From Cylindrotheca closterium (taxonomy: Eukaryota; Bacillariophyta; Bacillariophyceae; Bacillariales; Bacillariaceae): 64,000 nucleotides of DNA. Each line of letters opens with the position of its first letter. Position 1 is the stretch's first letter. Below are positions 41,003-51,700 of the stretch, piece after piece. Below the pieces are notes generated by a model. The model worked only from the letters and a program-made list of their open reading frames with translations. It ran no database searches and had not been told where the DNA came from. Location: contig CAKOGP040000236.1 of NCBI GenBank assembly GCA_933822405.4, positions 1-64,000 on the forward strand, in the 5' to 3' direction. A program made the position numbers and the translations under genes.

Positions 41003-41734
41003 ATTGTTATATTACCGCTTCCAAAATAGCGTTGGAAATATTATGATAGACTGCACTTTGGGCAATCTTATCCCTGAATTCTATTTTTTAAAAGATTGCA
41101 CAGAGTACCGGTAGTCATAGGACTAAAACTATAACCACAGTTTCTGATCAGCAAAATTAAAAAAAAGAATTTTAATACTTTTGGGCTCTCTAGGTAATGA
41201 ACCCGAATTGACACCGTTCAGCATCAGCATATATTTTGGGTCAACGTATCCTGTACCGGTAGGTACCAGGTACGCCCGTGTCTCAACGTTCGTTTAGTCG
41301 GGAGTTTTAAAATTAATCCAACCACAAAGTCTGTTCCGGGGCTCAAGTGCATATAAATTCATTTAGTCGGTCACGGGCGTACGTGTACCAGGTACTTGTA
41401 ACAGAGGTAAACACTTGTCTTCTCTTTCACATCTTCTTCAGAAATCTGGATTCTTCTACCCTATATATTTATATATTGATTACATATTGTTTCTGTAGCT
41501 ATTACTTTTGTAGAGCGAATCATACAGTTTCTGATCTGGAAGAATTACATGCAATACTCGTAATCTTCTTTTCATAATGCGCGTCCAAGACAGCTGATCC
41601 TGAAGCTCAAAAACTGACGACGTCTTTCTTCGTATCATCACACATTCCACCAGCTCTAGCTTTAGCATCTACCAGCTACCTAATCACAAGAACAAGCAAT
41701 CGCACTACTAGAAAGCTCGGTAATCAACATCGCC
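41003..41734. promoter_or_regulatory. Divergent promoter region between TPR-like paralogues
   Basis: About 730 bp between two related, divergently transcribed genes. It holds TACCGGTA at 41106-41113 and 41254-41261, and the repeated motif tttagtcgg at about 41294 and 41361. Confidence 0.45.
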
Positions 41735-42313
41735 ATGGGCATCAGCGATATCATCGATCAAAATAATCGAGGAGTTTCTCTGCTCATGGAAAACGATTTC
41801 CCAAATGCAATCCAGTCCTTTGCGCTTGCTCTGCCGTTGCTACGAACCATCGCCGATTCAGTCTGGGATCATACAATCTGTGATGGCGATTCCTTGGACC
41901 AGCACATGATTTCTTCTGCTGATTGTGCTGATCAAGTGAAGCCGGCGTCAAGTGCTGCTAACAATGGCATGATGATTTACCAAGTAGGCATCCGAATTCC
42001 CCCAACTGAAACCATACCATCCATCATCTCTTGGGTTCTCATCTTCAATTCCGCGCTTGCGCACCACCTTTCGGCGAAAACAAGAGCTTGCCCAGCAATG
42101 CTCAAAGCCAAGCAGTTGTACAGATTGATATGCGATCCACAAGGCATGACTCAAAGTCCGCTGTTTCAGTATGCAGTGATCAACAACCTTGGCGTGATTG
42201 AGCAAAATTTTGGCAATGCATCAGTGGCTAATCAATACTTCGAAATTTTGCCGTCTATACCAGATCTTCGTGAAGATCTCCAAGCATATGGAACTGATAG
42301 AGTTAGTGCCTGA
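41735..42313 (+). CDS. TPR-like family protein, member 2 of divergent pair
   Basis: Single exon, 192 residues. It has NNRGVSLLMENDFPNAIQSF at the N-terminus, SWVLIFNSALAHHLSAK in the middle, and MTQSPLFQYAVINNLGVIEQ then NFGNASVANQYFEIL near the end, matching the paralogue at 40361. It is shorter at the C-terminus: where the paralogue continues SLLIVFVDQGYD it reads PSIPDLREDLQAYG. The head-to-head arrangement suggests duplication by inversion and possibly shared control. Confidence 0.7.
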   Translation: MGISDIIDQNNRGVSLLMENDFPNAIQSFALALPLLRTIADSVWDHTICDGDSLDQHMISSADCADQVKPASSAANNGMMIYQVGIRIPPTETIPSIISWVLIFNSALAHHLSAKTRACPAMLKAKQLYRLICDPQGMTQSPLFQYAVINNLGVIEQNFGNASVANQYFEILPSIPDLREDLQAYGTDRVSA

Positions 42314-43077
42314 AAGCGTAAAAACCAAGTAATATAGTAGTAGCCATTTCACTCTTACACAAGCGATACTTCATGAACTTGGAAGACAAATGTAAACAAC
42401 TAATCCAAGCTACACAAACGAACAAATCATTGGATATATGTCATCATGAAATATAGCTCCCAATGAAGAAGCTGCGTAAACAAAGACAGGATAGGGGGTC
42501 CTGCTGTAGTAGTATCGATCGATTGAAATCGATATTCAAGAATCAAAACCAGATATATCATCATTCTAAAGACATCAGCATCACATTTATCGGAATGATG
42601 GATCGTATCCAAACTCGGTACCATGACTCCCAAATCGGACTTTGTACGCATGCTGTGAGCGACTAGTCTCCGTTTCGGGTTTGCTTCTTCCCATGCGGCT
42701 GGCACATTGACAATTAACCTCTAATGTGAATCAAATCAAATGCCCGTTCCATTTGTGTTTTGATTTCTCACTGGTCGGTCACCTGCAGTGTTTGTTGGCG
42801 GTGGCAACGTCGCAATATACGAGAACTTTCATCATTATTAATTTTGCTTGCGGTGACGGAGTAAAATAAATGTGCGACAGGAAACAACTATTGGTACTAT
42901 GGTACACGTACCTGGTACTGCACGCTTGTGTGTACAATAAATTTAGTCTGTACTATACGCCCATTTCTTGAAGACAGAAACCAAATGCTGTACTCCGAAC
43001 AATTATTAGCAGACTTGGAGGAAAGAAGACTAGTGTCACACATGTATTGATCATATTACTCCTCTATCGCAATGACT
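42314..43077. other. Intergenic, nothing recognised
   Basis: No gene recognised. Confidence 0.5.
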
Positions 43078-43265
43078 GGCTTGTCGTTCAAGATGTTGCG
43101 CAGCTAGGGCGCTCTTGATTGTTAGACGTACAGTGACAAGAAGGATCTCAGGGAAAAGCCGGGGTCGCAAGTCACACCCTTCGTCCACAAAGACACTAAG
43201 AAGAGAAAAGAATAGCCTTCTAGATACTGGAAACATTCGTTTGGAGCAGACCCCTAGCGTTCACA
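43078..43265 (-). pseudogene. C-terminal relic of a TPR-like paralogue
   Basis: The DNA aligns with 40330-40510. Shared features are ggcttgtcgttcaaga, gccggggtcgcaagtca against gccggagtcgcaagtca, and cacaaagacactaagaagagaaaagaat against cacaaagacaatcagaagggagaat. Translated, SVFVDEGCDLRPRL corresponds to IVFVDQGYDLRLRL of the gene at 40361. Nothing upstream of this part survives, and frames change, so it is a fragment left by duplication. Confidence 0.7.
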
Positions 43266-43955
43266 GACAGAGCTGGCATCCGCCGCCACAGTCAGCACGC
43301 GAACAGCGGCGACTGCTTGGCAGCCTTCATCTTAGCGAAGTAGTCAGTCATGACCAGAGGTTAGGAACAGAATGCAAAAACTCAATTAAAATCAAAAAAT
43401 CCAAGTGGATAATCACGGTAGCTTCAGATGTACTATTTGAAGCCGGAAACCGATGATCAGTGCACTTGTCCTCGTTTCGTCGCTGTAGTCTACTTGAAAA
43501 AGATAATGATGTTTCGTCCCTATTTTTTCTCCAAGTTCGCGAGAAGACTCTGCCGTAGCGTCTAAATAATTTCCAGTACCAATACCGTCGGATCTCGCGC
43601 ACGCCGTTCCATTCGGGAATCTCCATGTGGTCCCGTCATCTTCACTGGCTGTCAGCGTTCGTCTGCCAATTAGGAAAAACAACATATAATTGTCTTTTTT
43701 TAAAACACACACATATGATGCATGTGCCACGTGCACTATTATAATCATGCTTACTTGATCTGCAAAAACGATGAGTTCTGGCTCTATTCTATAGGTAGCA
43801 CGAGGAGGTACATGTGTACGACAGTAACAATGCGCAAGCTAGAACTCTTAATTGGCCAGATCAGAAATCTGACATCACCTGCATCAAAAGCCTGTCCATA
43901 CAAAATGTAGCAAAAGTTGGAAGTTGCTACAGTCATTTTATATAGGTACGGTAAA
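43266..43955. other. Intergenic; one weak minus-strand ORF
   Basis: A minus-strand frame ending at 43413 includes RTLTASEDDGTTWRFPNGTA and SSRELGEKIGTKHHYLFQVD, which reads like protein. It has no clear start, domain or paralogue. It might be one exon of an unrecognised gene. Confidence 0.3.
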
Positions 43956-46694
43956 ATGACAGCAGAGAAGAAACAAGATCACAAGCAGGATCACAAGAGA
44001 CGAAGTAGCCCAAGTAGGGCAGCCAAGCCAGGTGCTGTAAAAGAGAGTCGCAAAAGCAGCAACAGCAACAGCAGCAACAGCCACAGCAGGAGTTCTGGTC
44101 ATCGAAGAAAAGAACGGAGCAGTTCAAGGGCAACCAAACCAGGTGCGGTTTCGGAACACGGGAGGGGTAGTAGTGCTATTGCTAGAAAGAAAGGGAATTC
44201 TCCTAGCTCTAGGAAGTCAGGTGCCATTTCCGAAACAACAAGCAGGCATTCGGATGCTCGAAGAAAGGAACGACGCTCGACAAGTAGGGCATCCAAGCCT
44301 GGTGCGATTCCTGAGAGCAGCGATCGCATCATAGGTTCTGATCGAAAAAAGGAGGGAAGGTCCCACCGATCTTCGAATTCACCACGAGCTGTTCCTGAAG
44401 ATCGCCGAATGAGCCATCGCCATCGGAAAAAAGAAGGAAGACCCGATAGCTCCTTCATTCAGTCTCCGCCACTTATTGCTACCAACCAAGCCAATCCAGA
44501 GGATGCTGCTAATTTATTTGAAGCGGTAGCCGTGGATGGTAACTCAGATAGTCACGATGCTGTTGAACAAATGAGACACGAGTTTGAGAAAAAGGAAAAG
44601 AAGCGTCAACAAGACATGGATGAGCTCAACCAGCGACTTGAAGCTGAAAGAACAGAACGAGAAGCAAACGAACAAGCACAACGAGAAGCAATTCAAGAAG
44701 AGCACAAAAAGACAAGAAAGCGGGACATTATTGGTGTGGTTTGTTGCATTCTGGTTCTCGTTGCCGCCGGAGTTGGTGCTTTCTTTGGTCTCAACAAGAA
44801 TGAAACTACGACTCAAATTGTATATCAGATATACGATCCACCAAGTGAAGAAGAGTGTCGCGCTATCTCCCGGAACGAAACCATAGCTGGACAAGAAGCA
44901 GACTTGGAAGACACGGTTATTGACATGAGCTTTGACGTCACTATAAACTCGGGCTGCAACATTACTACCCCCCAGGTGCAAACTCTTCTGATGGCTATTC
45001 AAGACAAGCTTCTTCCACCCTTGGCTGGATGCAACAGCGAAACTAACAGTGACCAAGGACTGGTAGCGGACGACGAACAACCACAACTTGCCATTGGGGG
45101 GAGCCGCTTTGTGATTTTGAATGCATTTGTCACGGGTCAGGTCAATCCGGACGTGGTCTGTGGTAACAATGAAGATGATTCGAACCTTTTTCATAGAATC
45201 TCTATAGATTTGTCTCTCACTTTGAAAGGACCTGTCGAACGGTCGGATCTTGTCCGTCTGACTTTTGATCAAATAGACGAATTATTGTTGGACAAAGAAG
45301 GACAAGGGGATGATAACTTGAAAGATCCGTTCGGTTTGGACGAATCATTCTCCAACGTACGATTGGTCAAAATCGAAGATCAATATGTATCAACGGCTCC
45401 ATCAACGGATCCATCAGTAGTGACTTCATCTTCAAGTCCCACTCGAACAATTTCTGAAGTCCCAAGCCCTTCACCATCAAGAGTCATATCCACGCCATCA
45501 ATAATGGGACCTACCTTGGCACCCCTAGCTGGCCCAACGCCACCGCCAACTGTAAGAAGCCAAACACCACAGCCATCACTGAGAACTACCTTGTCTCCCG
45601 TAGTTGGTCCAACTCCTGCGCCAACTGCAGGAAGCCAGACATCACAGCCATCAATGAGACCTACCTTGGCTCCCGTAGTTGGTCCAACGCCTCCGCCAAC
45701 TGTAAGCCCGACTACTGTGCCATCCAATACGCCAAGTTTACGACCTTCCAGTACACTCTCTTCATCACCAACATTGGCTCCAGTGGTCGGACCAACTCTT
45801 TCACCCTCGAGTGCACCGTCAAGAGTACCAAGTTTCTCTCCGTCAGCTCTCCCAAGTGAAAGTCCATCTGCCAATCCATCAATTGGGCCAAGCACCAATC
45901 CTTCAATTGGGCCAAGCATTGCACCATCTGCCAATCCATCAAAGCAACCTAGCATCAAACCATCTTCGAAGCCATCAATGAAACCAAGTATGGTTGCATC
46001 TGCCATCCCATCGACGAAACCGAGCGTGGTTCCATCTGATGCCCCATCGACCAGACCTTCGCAAACGCCCACAGGATCCCAACCATGCTTTCAAAGCAAC
46101 AGCGAACTCAGTACAGAAGTCAACAATTGGTTTGGCACTGCATTGCAAAAGACAACAGTTGAGAACACGTATGGGCCGATTGGAGACTGGTGTTTTGGTG
46201 CAGGTGTAACCAGTATGGAAGCACTCTTCAGATATCGCTCCACTTTCAATGAAGACTTGTCATCCTGGGATGTTTCTTCTGTTACAACCATGAGTTGGAT
46301 GTTCTCCCAAGCACCATCCTTCGATCAAGACTTGTCATCCTGGGATGTTTCTTCTGTGGTCTTAATGGATGGAATGTTCTCCCAAGCAACATCCTTCAAT
46401 CAAAATTTGTCATCATGGGATGTTTCTTCTGTGACTGATATACAGTATATGTTCTACTCAGCAACATCCTTCAATAGCGACTTGTCATCATGGGATCTTT
46501 CTTCTGTAAATAGAATGTGGCGGATGTTCAATCAAGCAACTTCGTTTGATCAGAATCTTTGCGCATGGGGCTCAACCCTGAAGAACAATGCTGTTGCAAG
46601 CAACTCGTTTTTAGGCGCTACTAGCTGCCCTTCACAATCCGATCCAAACCTCTATGCTAATCCAAAAGGTCCATTTTGTCACCAGTGCCCATAG
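43956..46694 (+). CDS. Large PS-rich surface protein with DUF285 (BspA-like) repeats
   Basis: The first ATG in frame is at 43956, giving 912 residues. Residues 1-190 contain about five degenerate ~33-residue repeats built on SRASKPGAV-x-E and RRKER. A charged coiled coil (about 205-255) precedes one membrane helix (about 257-280, IGVVCCILVLVAAGVGAFFG). A folded region of ~190 residues with cysteines follows, then ~230 residues of Pro/Ser/Thr-rich repeats (PTPPPTV, SxxPSxxPS), a likely stiff, glycosylated stalk. The C-terminus has about four 24-residue units of SFNxDLSSWDVSSVTxMxxMF, which is DUF285, the BspA-like repeat seen in bacterial surface proteins. This suggests an adhesive or cell-wall-associated protein with its stalk and repeats outside. 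Any frustule or adhesion role is inference. Confidence 0.85.
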   Translation: MTAEKKQDHKQDHKRRSSPSRAAKPGAVKESRKSSNSNSSNSHSRSSGHRRKERSSSRATKPGAVSEHGRGSSAIARKKGNSPSSRKSGAISETTSRHSDARRKERRSTSRASKPGAIPESSDRIIGSDRKKEGRSHRSSNSPRAVPEDRRMSHRHRKKEGRPDSSFIQSPPLIATNQANPEDAANLFEAVAVDGNSDSHDAVEQMRHEFEKKEKKRQQDMDELNQRLEAERTEREANEQAQREAIQEEHKKTRKRDIIGVVCCILVLVAAGVGAFFGLNKNETTTQIVYQIYDPPSEEECRAISRNETIAGQEADLEDTVIDMSFDVTINSGCNITTPQVQTLLMAIQDKLLPPLAGCNSETNSDQGLVADDEQPQLAIGGSRFVILNAFVTGQVNPDVVCGNNEDDSNLFHRISIDLSLTLKGPVERSDLVRLTFDQIDELLLDKEGQGDDNLKDPFGLDESFSNVRLVKIEDQYVSTAPSTDPSVVTSSSSPTRTISEVPSPSPSRVISTPSIMGPTLAPLAGPTPPPTVRSQTPQPSLRTTLSPVVGPTPAPTAGSQTSQPSMRPTLAPVVGPTPPPTVSPTTVPSNTPSLRPSSTLSSSPTLAPVVGPTLSPSSAPSRVPSFSPSALPSESPSANPSIGPSTNPSIGPSIAPSANPSKQPSIKPSSKPSMKPSMVASAIPSTKPSVVPSDAPSTRPSQTPTGSQPCFQSNSELSTEVNNWFGTALQKTTVENTYGPIGDWCFGAGVTSMEALFRYRSTFNEDLSSWDVSSVTTMSWMFSQAPSFDQDLSSWDVSSVVLMDGMFSQATSFNQNLSSWDVSSVTDIQYMFYSATSFNSDLSSWDLSSVNRMWRMFNQATSFDQNLCAWGSTLKNNAVASNSFLGATSCPSQSDPNLYANPKGPFCHQCP

Positions 46695-47050
46695 GTGTTA
46701 ACAAATATAATAAGGTCAAGATTTTTTTCAATATTAAAATTGATATATCAATTTTTGAATTTTTATCCATGTTCCAAGGCGTCAAGCAGCTCAAGTACAG
46801 TACTTGAACGACTAAGAAGAGCTACTGCTGCCCTGCCATTCAACAGGAGAGGGAATGGCTGCAGCAGCCAACAATCTACAAATTGAACCGATTACCGTGT
46901 ATAGGCCTGTTGAAATTGAGTTATTTGGTGGGACCGCAAGGCCATGATTCGTATGAATATTGTGTCGCTCCGTCAGGCTCTTTCACTTCCGAACCATGAT
47001 CTCTTCCATCAAGGCATCTACAATAAGTATGGAAGATGAAGACTATAGAG
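46695..47050. other. Intergenic, nothing recognised
   Basis: A and T rich 3' region of the preceding gene, then no recognisable feature. Confidence 0.5.
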
Positions 47051-47660
47051 TTAGTCATCATTATTAGGAGTACAAAGATTATCAAACACGTCATCGTCAA
47101 ATCCACCAAAGAATGCACAGCCACAATAAGCATATTCTCCAGTAGAACCAGAGACATTTTGATTCCTAGTGCACTCTCTCATGGCAACTTTCAATACCAA
47201 CTCAGGATAGAGTGGAAAGACCAGGTTGGCCTTCTTCGGAATATAGTATCTCTTTAGTCGTTTAAAAAGCAAACTTCAATCGGATCCAGCTGTGGCGCAG
47301 AAGGAGACAAGAAAAAAATATTGCGCCAGCCAGGTTGGGGGATTGCTTCCTCCAATTCCTTGAACATGTGGATCTTGGCATTGACAATAGAAGTGGCCAT
47401 GAAGATGGGTTCAATCCTGGGATGACCGTTCGAGCGAATGCGTAGTGGAACTTAATTTTGTCTTGTGAAAGTGCCATGCGGGTCGACTACCATGCCATGA
47501 ACCCATTAACATTAATGGCGGCAAGAACACTAACCCTCTTGCCTCTAGAGAAAGGCAGCTTCACAGCCGCCTTTATGTTCCCCTCTTTGATCAGCATTTC
47601 AAAAAATGAAAGGTTGTCTACGATCATTGCAGTCCGGACTTCTCCATGAATATCTACTTA
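47051..47660 (-). pseudogene. Dead DDE (Tc1/IS630-type) transposase relic
   Basis: The minus strand carries, in order: GKRVSVLAAINVNGFMAW, an in-frame TAG, then KIKFHYAFARTVIP; after a frame change IVNAKIHMFKELEEAIPQPG and FFLSPSAPQLDPIEVCF; after another frame change FKRLKRYYIPKKANLVFPLYPELVLKVAM. This is the C-terminal part of a DDE_3-type transposase, matching the usual D-N-A-x-I-H and SPxLNPIE motifs. The catalytic Asp of the D-N-A-x-I-H motif reads Val here; the Glu of the second motif is present. No N-terminal helix-turn-helix or terminal inverted repeats were found. It is an old fragment. Confidence 0.8.
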
Positions 47661-47889
47661 ACGACACACGGAGCGCATACCGCCGCTTTGCGTTTCAAGA
47701 TGAAAAAGAATAAGTCGTGAGCGACTGATTTCTTTCTTTTTGCATCTCGTACGCGTCCCTTATTGTCTTATTTCCACGGGATTTGTTTCTTGATAGAACC
47801 GAATCAGATGTTTTACAAGGATTGCAAACAGTAAAAAACTAGGGCTGGAAGGGAAGTATAATATAGGAGAAGGCGGCTTCAGTTGAATC

Positions 47890-48195
47890 ATGGTCACGAT
47901 GCAGAGTGATTCAGCCTTGCAGTTGAATTTTTTGTGGCTATGGATTTCTCTTTGCTTTGCCGTCGTCGGTGCAACCATCTTTCAGAGTCTCCCAGTGACG
48001 CTTCCAGGATTATTTACTTCCTTTTTCGCCCTGAAACGAATCAAGGCATCTTGTTTGGTCATTCGAGACTCCAATGATCAAGACTTGGAAATGCAGCCTC
48101 TGGAAGTAGCGGGGCAAGAGCCCCAGCTTCGCAAGCGCAATGTCACCGTGTCACAAGCATTTCGAATGGCATTTCGAAAAGAAAGTCACCACTAG
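47890..48195 (+). CDS. Hypothetical small membrane protein (101 residues)
   Basis: ATG-initiated frame with one strong hydrophobic segment near the N-terminus (LNFLWLWISLCFAVVGATIF) and a polar basic tail (LRKRNVTVSQAFRMAFRKES). No family recognised, and it may be chance or an exon of a longer gene. Confidence 0.35.
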   Translation: MVTMQSDSALQLNFLWLWISLCFAVVGATIFQSLPVTLPGLFTSFFALKRIKASCLVIRDSNDQDLEMQPLEVAGQEPQLRKRNVTVSQAFRMAFRKESHH

Positions 48196-48787
48196 TCCAA
48201 TAAAAAATTATGTTGGATACAAAGCCGTTATTCATGTCTCCTTGCTGAAGAAATCGAGCGGCTTCGGTTCATTCGGGAAAATGAGTTTGCATTCCCCCCA
48301 CTCTTGGGAGCAACAATCATGATAGAGTCACCATCTCATGATGATTCCTTACGTAGTTTATGCTGGAAGGAAGTGCTGAAGACTTTCATTTCCGATGATT
48401 GCTTTTAATGCATAGAGATTGGATAAGCAGATCATCCACAAAGATAGTTTGATGAGGTTTCTCGTCGTAATCTCAACCGAAAGATGCAACATGTTGAACA
48501 CGGAGGACTTTCAAACGAGCCCATTCAAACGAGTTCGACCAACAAAGTACCGTTGAAGGCACGCACTATCGGTACTGGAAGACTATAGATATAATTCGAA
48601 CCTATAATCCTACTCTAATATACATACATACATATCACTACTGCATTCTTCTGGAATCTAGATCCTCAGAGAAATCCATTTGGAGATCAAATTTCATTTC
48701 TTCCCCGATCCAAATATATAGAGCTAATGCAGTTTCGATAGTACAGTCGATCCGGTACTTCCTAGCTAGCTTTGGTCTTCAGGTTGC
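48196..48787. other. Intergenic, nothing recognised
   Basis: No gene recognised; it is the 3' flank of the large receptor-like gene on the minus strand. Confidence 0.5.
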
Positions 48788-51700
48788 TTATATAGTCCCC
48801 GGAGCAGCAAAGAGCTGCGGGCTGGAAAGATCATTTCGCAAATTCATCCCCGACCGTGGAATAGCTCCGCCAATGTTGCCCTCGTATATCTGTGCGTAAT
48901 TTCCAACTCTTCTAATGGAATTTTGCCACATTTTGGTCAACTCCGGTCCAAACAGATTGGTTTGGGGCATTTCGAAGAAATTAACGCTGGTATATCCATT
49001 CTCTTCGGCATAGAAAAAACCAAACACGATCCACTTGATCAGATCCGAGAACTGTTGGTCGTCGGACCGATGCATCAAACAAAGTGGTTCCTTGGTGAGC
49101 TTTTGTGTTCCAAACTTATAGTTCTCCGTAACCAAGTAGCCCGCGGCTCGGAGGGAAACAGTATTCAGCTTGGCCGTTTCTCCAACAATTACATTGCACA
49201 ACCCAGCCACATGATATTGCACGGACTCTTCAAAGTTGGAAGTCAATATTAGGCGTTCGTCGTCGATCCCAAGGCTATCGACGACAGTATTGTACCAAGT
49301 GGAACCGCTCGGAACACAAATTGTCGTGTCGGTACAGTTTAGACCCAAGTCGTTGGTATTGGAGAACTCTTGGTTCTCCGCACACGCTGCAAATGGCATC
49401 TCACCGGCAAATATCATTGCATCATGGAAATAGATTGGACTGAAGTCAAAGGCGTAATTGTTCACGCCGAAATTGACTTCCCTCTCCAACGTGCGCGTGA
49501 CACCGGGAACAATATCGACATCTCCATTTTCGATTTTGGAGAAGCGATCGAAAGAAGTCACTTGAATGACGTCCATTTTGCTATCATCTCCATCAAAGAG
49601 GGCAGCGGCGATTCCCCGGCACATGTCAATCTCCAACCCACTCCAAGTATTTGTGTTTTCATTGTAATTTGCGAATCCGAACGAACCCCCATTGACTCCG
49701 CATCTCAGGGAGTCTCGAGCAATGATCGCTCGAATGGCACTGTTCTGAGATGGCTCTGGTCCAACGTCAGACACACGGCCAAAGTCATATGATACCATGG
49801 AAGGAGCTGTTCCATTGTTGACCAAGTTCATCCCGCTTCTTGTAAACGGGAGGTTCCTCTCCCACATCTCCCCATAGTTTCCAACGGCTGCAACTGCTCT
49901 CTGAAAGATACCGCTAAACTCGTCACCAAAGACATCGGTGCTGCGCATTAAGTTGCTCGTCGCTTGAGTGACATTGGATTCCTCAGCTTGCACAAGAGAT
50001 TCAAATATCCAAGAGGTAAATCGCGACCATACTCGGTCATCCGGTCGGGTAATCCAAGTTTCAAAGGACTTGAAATACAACTTAGACCCGACCTCGTAGT
50101 TCGATTCATCACCCGTGTACCCAAAGGCCCGAATGGAGATCAACTCGACATCTACCTGAGATCCACCAATGATGTTACATTCGCCATTTTCCAAACCGAC
50201 AACTGTAGCTTCAAAATCGTTGTATGTAACGATTACTTCACTAGGAAAAACTGTCGACGCTGTGTCATACCACGATGTACCGTCAACAAGGCATATCTTC
50301 ATATCAAGACATCCCACCGTGAAGAAGTCCCCATTATCAGCGCATTTGGCGAACGGCTTGATCCCACCGAAAACGAAACCCCCAAAATAGTAGGGGATCG
50401 TCGCGTAATTGAAACCAGACTTTGCCGATGACTAAAAGTGGAACAATAATAACAGAGTGTTAGAATGCTCAGGACTGAACGCTGAAAAACTGTTCCACCT
50501 TACCTCATAAACGTCTCGGTTGGCAGTATAGTCTGTCCAAAACACGACGTCAAATCGTTTGTCCCGAAGGCCAGTGAAGCGATCATTGGTGAAGTTAAAG
50601 AGTTGAATTGCATTACGGTTGTCAAGAACAGCAGCCGCAATTGCTCGACACTGGGTAAGAAGAACAAAATAAATAAGCTAAGACCAGAGGATTCGAAAAC
50701 AAGATTCACGAAAACAGCTTACTTGGTCTGTCATGAAATTGTAGAACCAGGTCGAAGTGAAAATGAGTCCGCAATTGAGCACACCTCTCTCTTGAATGTC
50801 ATAAATTGTCCGCGATCCCGAAACAGATCGAGCAATGGATGGATCCATGCAGTTGTCGAAGCCAACGAATCCAATCGATTTTACACCTTGAGAATTGGTG
50901 ACAACATCTCGGCCACAGTCGTATTCATCAGTGCTAACGCACGTTTGCTTGCAGCTTAGAGTCGATTGTTAGACTGAAATTATGGCTTCAACGCCATGAG
51001 AATACTCAAAATAAGCAGAAAAACTTACCAATCGCCACCATCATATGAAAATTCTCGAGAATTGAAGTACGGATCGCATCTCCCGTTCCCAGTGGGTAAT
51101 ATTTGACAAAGTCTCCCCGATGAACCGCTGGGGCATTCGCATGTTTTGTTTCCCGGCCGGCATATGCCACTGTAAAGACAAGGGTTCGTATCGTCGTCAC
51201 ACGAGGCGCACAGGAACCTAAAGGGTGCGATTGATTTCAAGTCAACTCCTTCAATAGCTTTACCTCGTTGCTTAACTAGCGGGCGGTACCATAACAACCC
51301 TTCCGGAGAAGTCGCATCTTCTGGACTGTCGACGATTACTTGAGCACTGTAGAATATTACAGTGTATTGATTCCATTTCGCCGACCAATATCCATGAAAT
51401 TTCTGACTTCTCAGAAGATCACCTAAATTCGCAGTTAGCACCCAACGAAAACCTGAGACGTGAAATGTGAAAGTTAGACACTTCAGATCCCAATGTAAAA
51501 CCAAAACAAAAGGTACGCTACCATTGAAAAAGACCTGGTATGTAGTCCCAAGATCGTCGCCATCTAAGAAGCTTCCTTCGTATACTGGTCGATCGTATAT
51601 CTCAACTGGTTCGCCTTGATCATTATACATTCTGTTGTATTGCGTGGCAAACCTTCGACCATCTATGACATCTCGCTCTGGATCCCTGAACTCAATCAAC

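Noticed and set aside
44544..45272. 242-codon minus-strand open frame
   Set aside because: Opposite the coiled-coil and membrane part of the 43956 gene; no domain, Cys/Phe-rich as expected for an antisense frame.
45380..46072. 230-codon minus-strand open frame
   Set aside because: Shadow of the Pro/Ser repeat region of the plus-strand gene; its Asp/Gly-rich repeats mirror the plus-strand codons.
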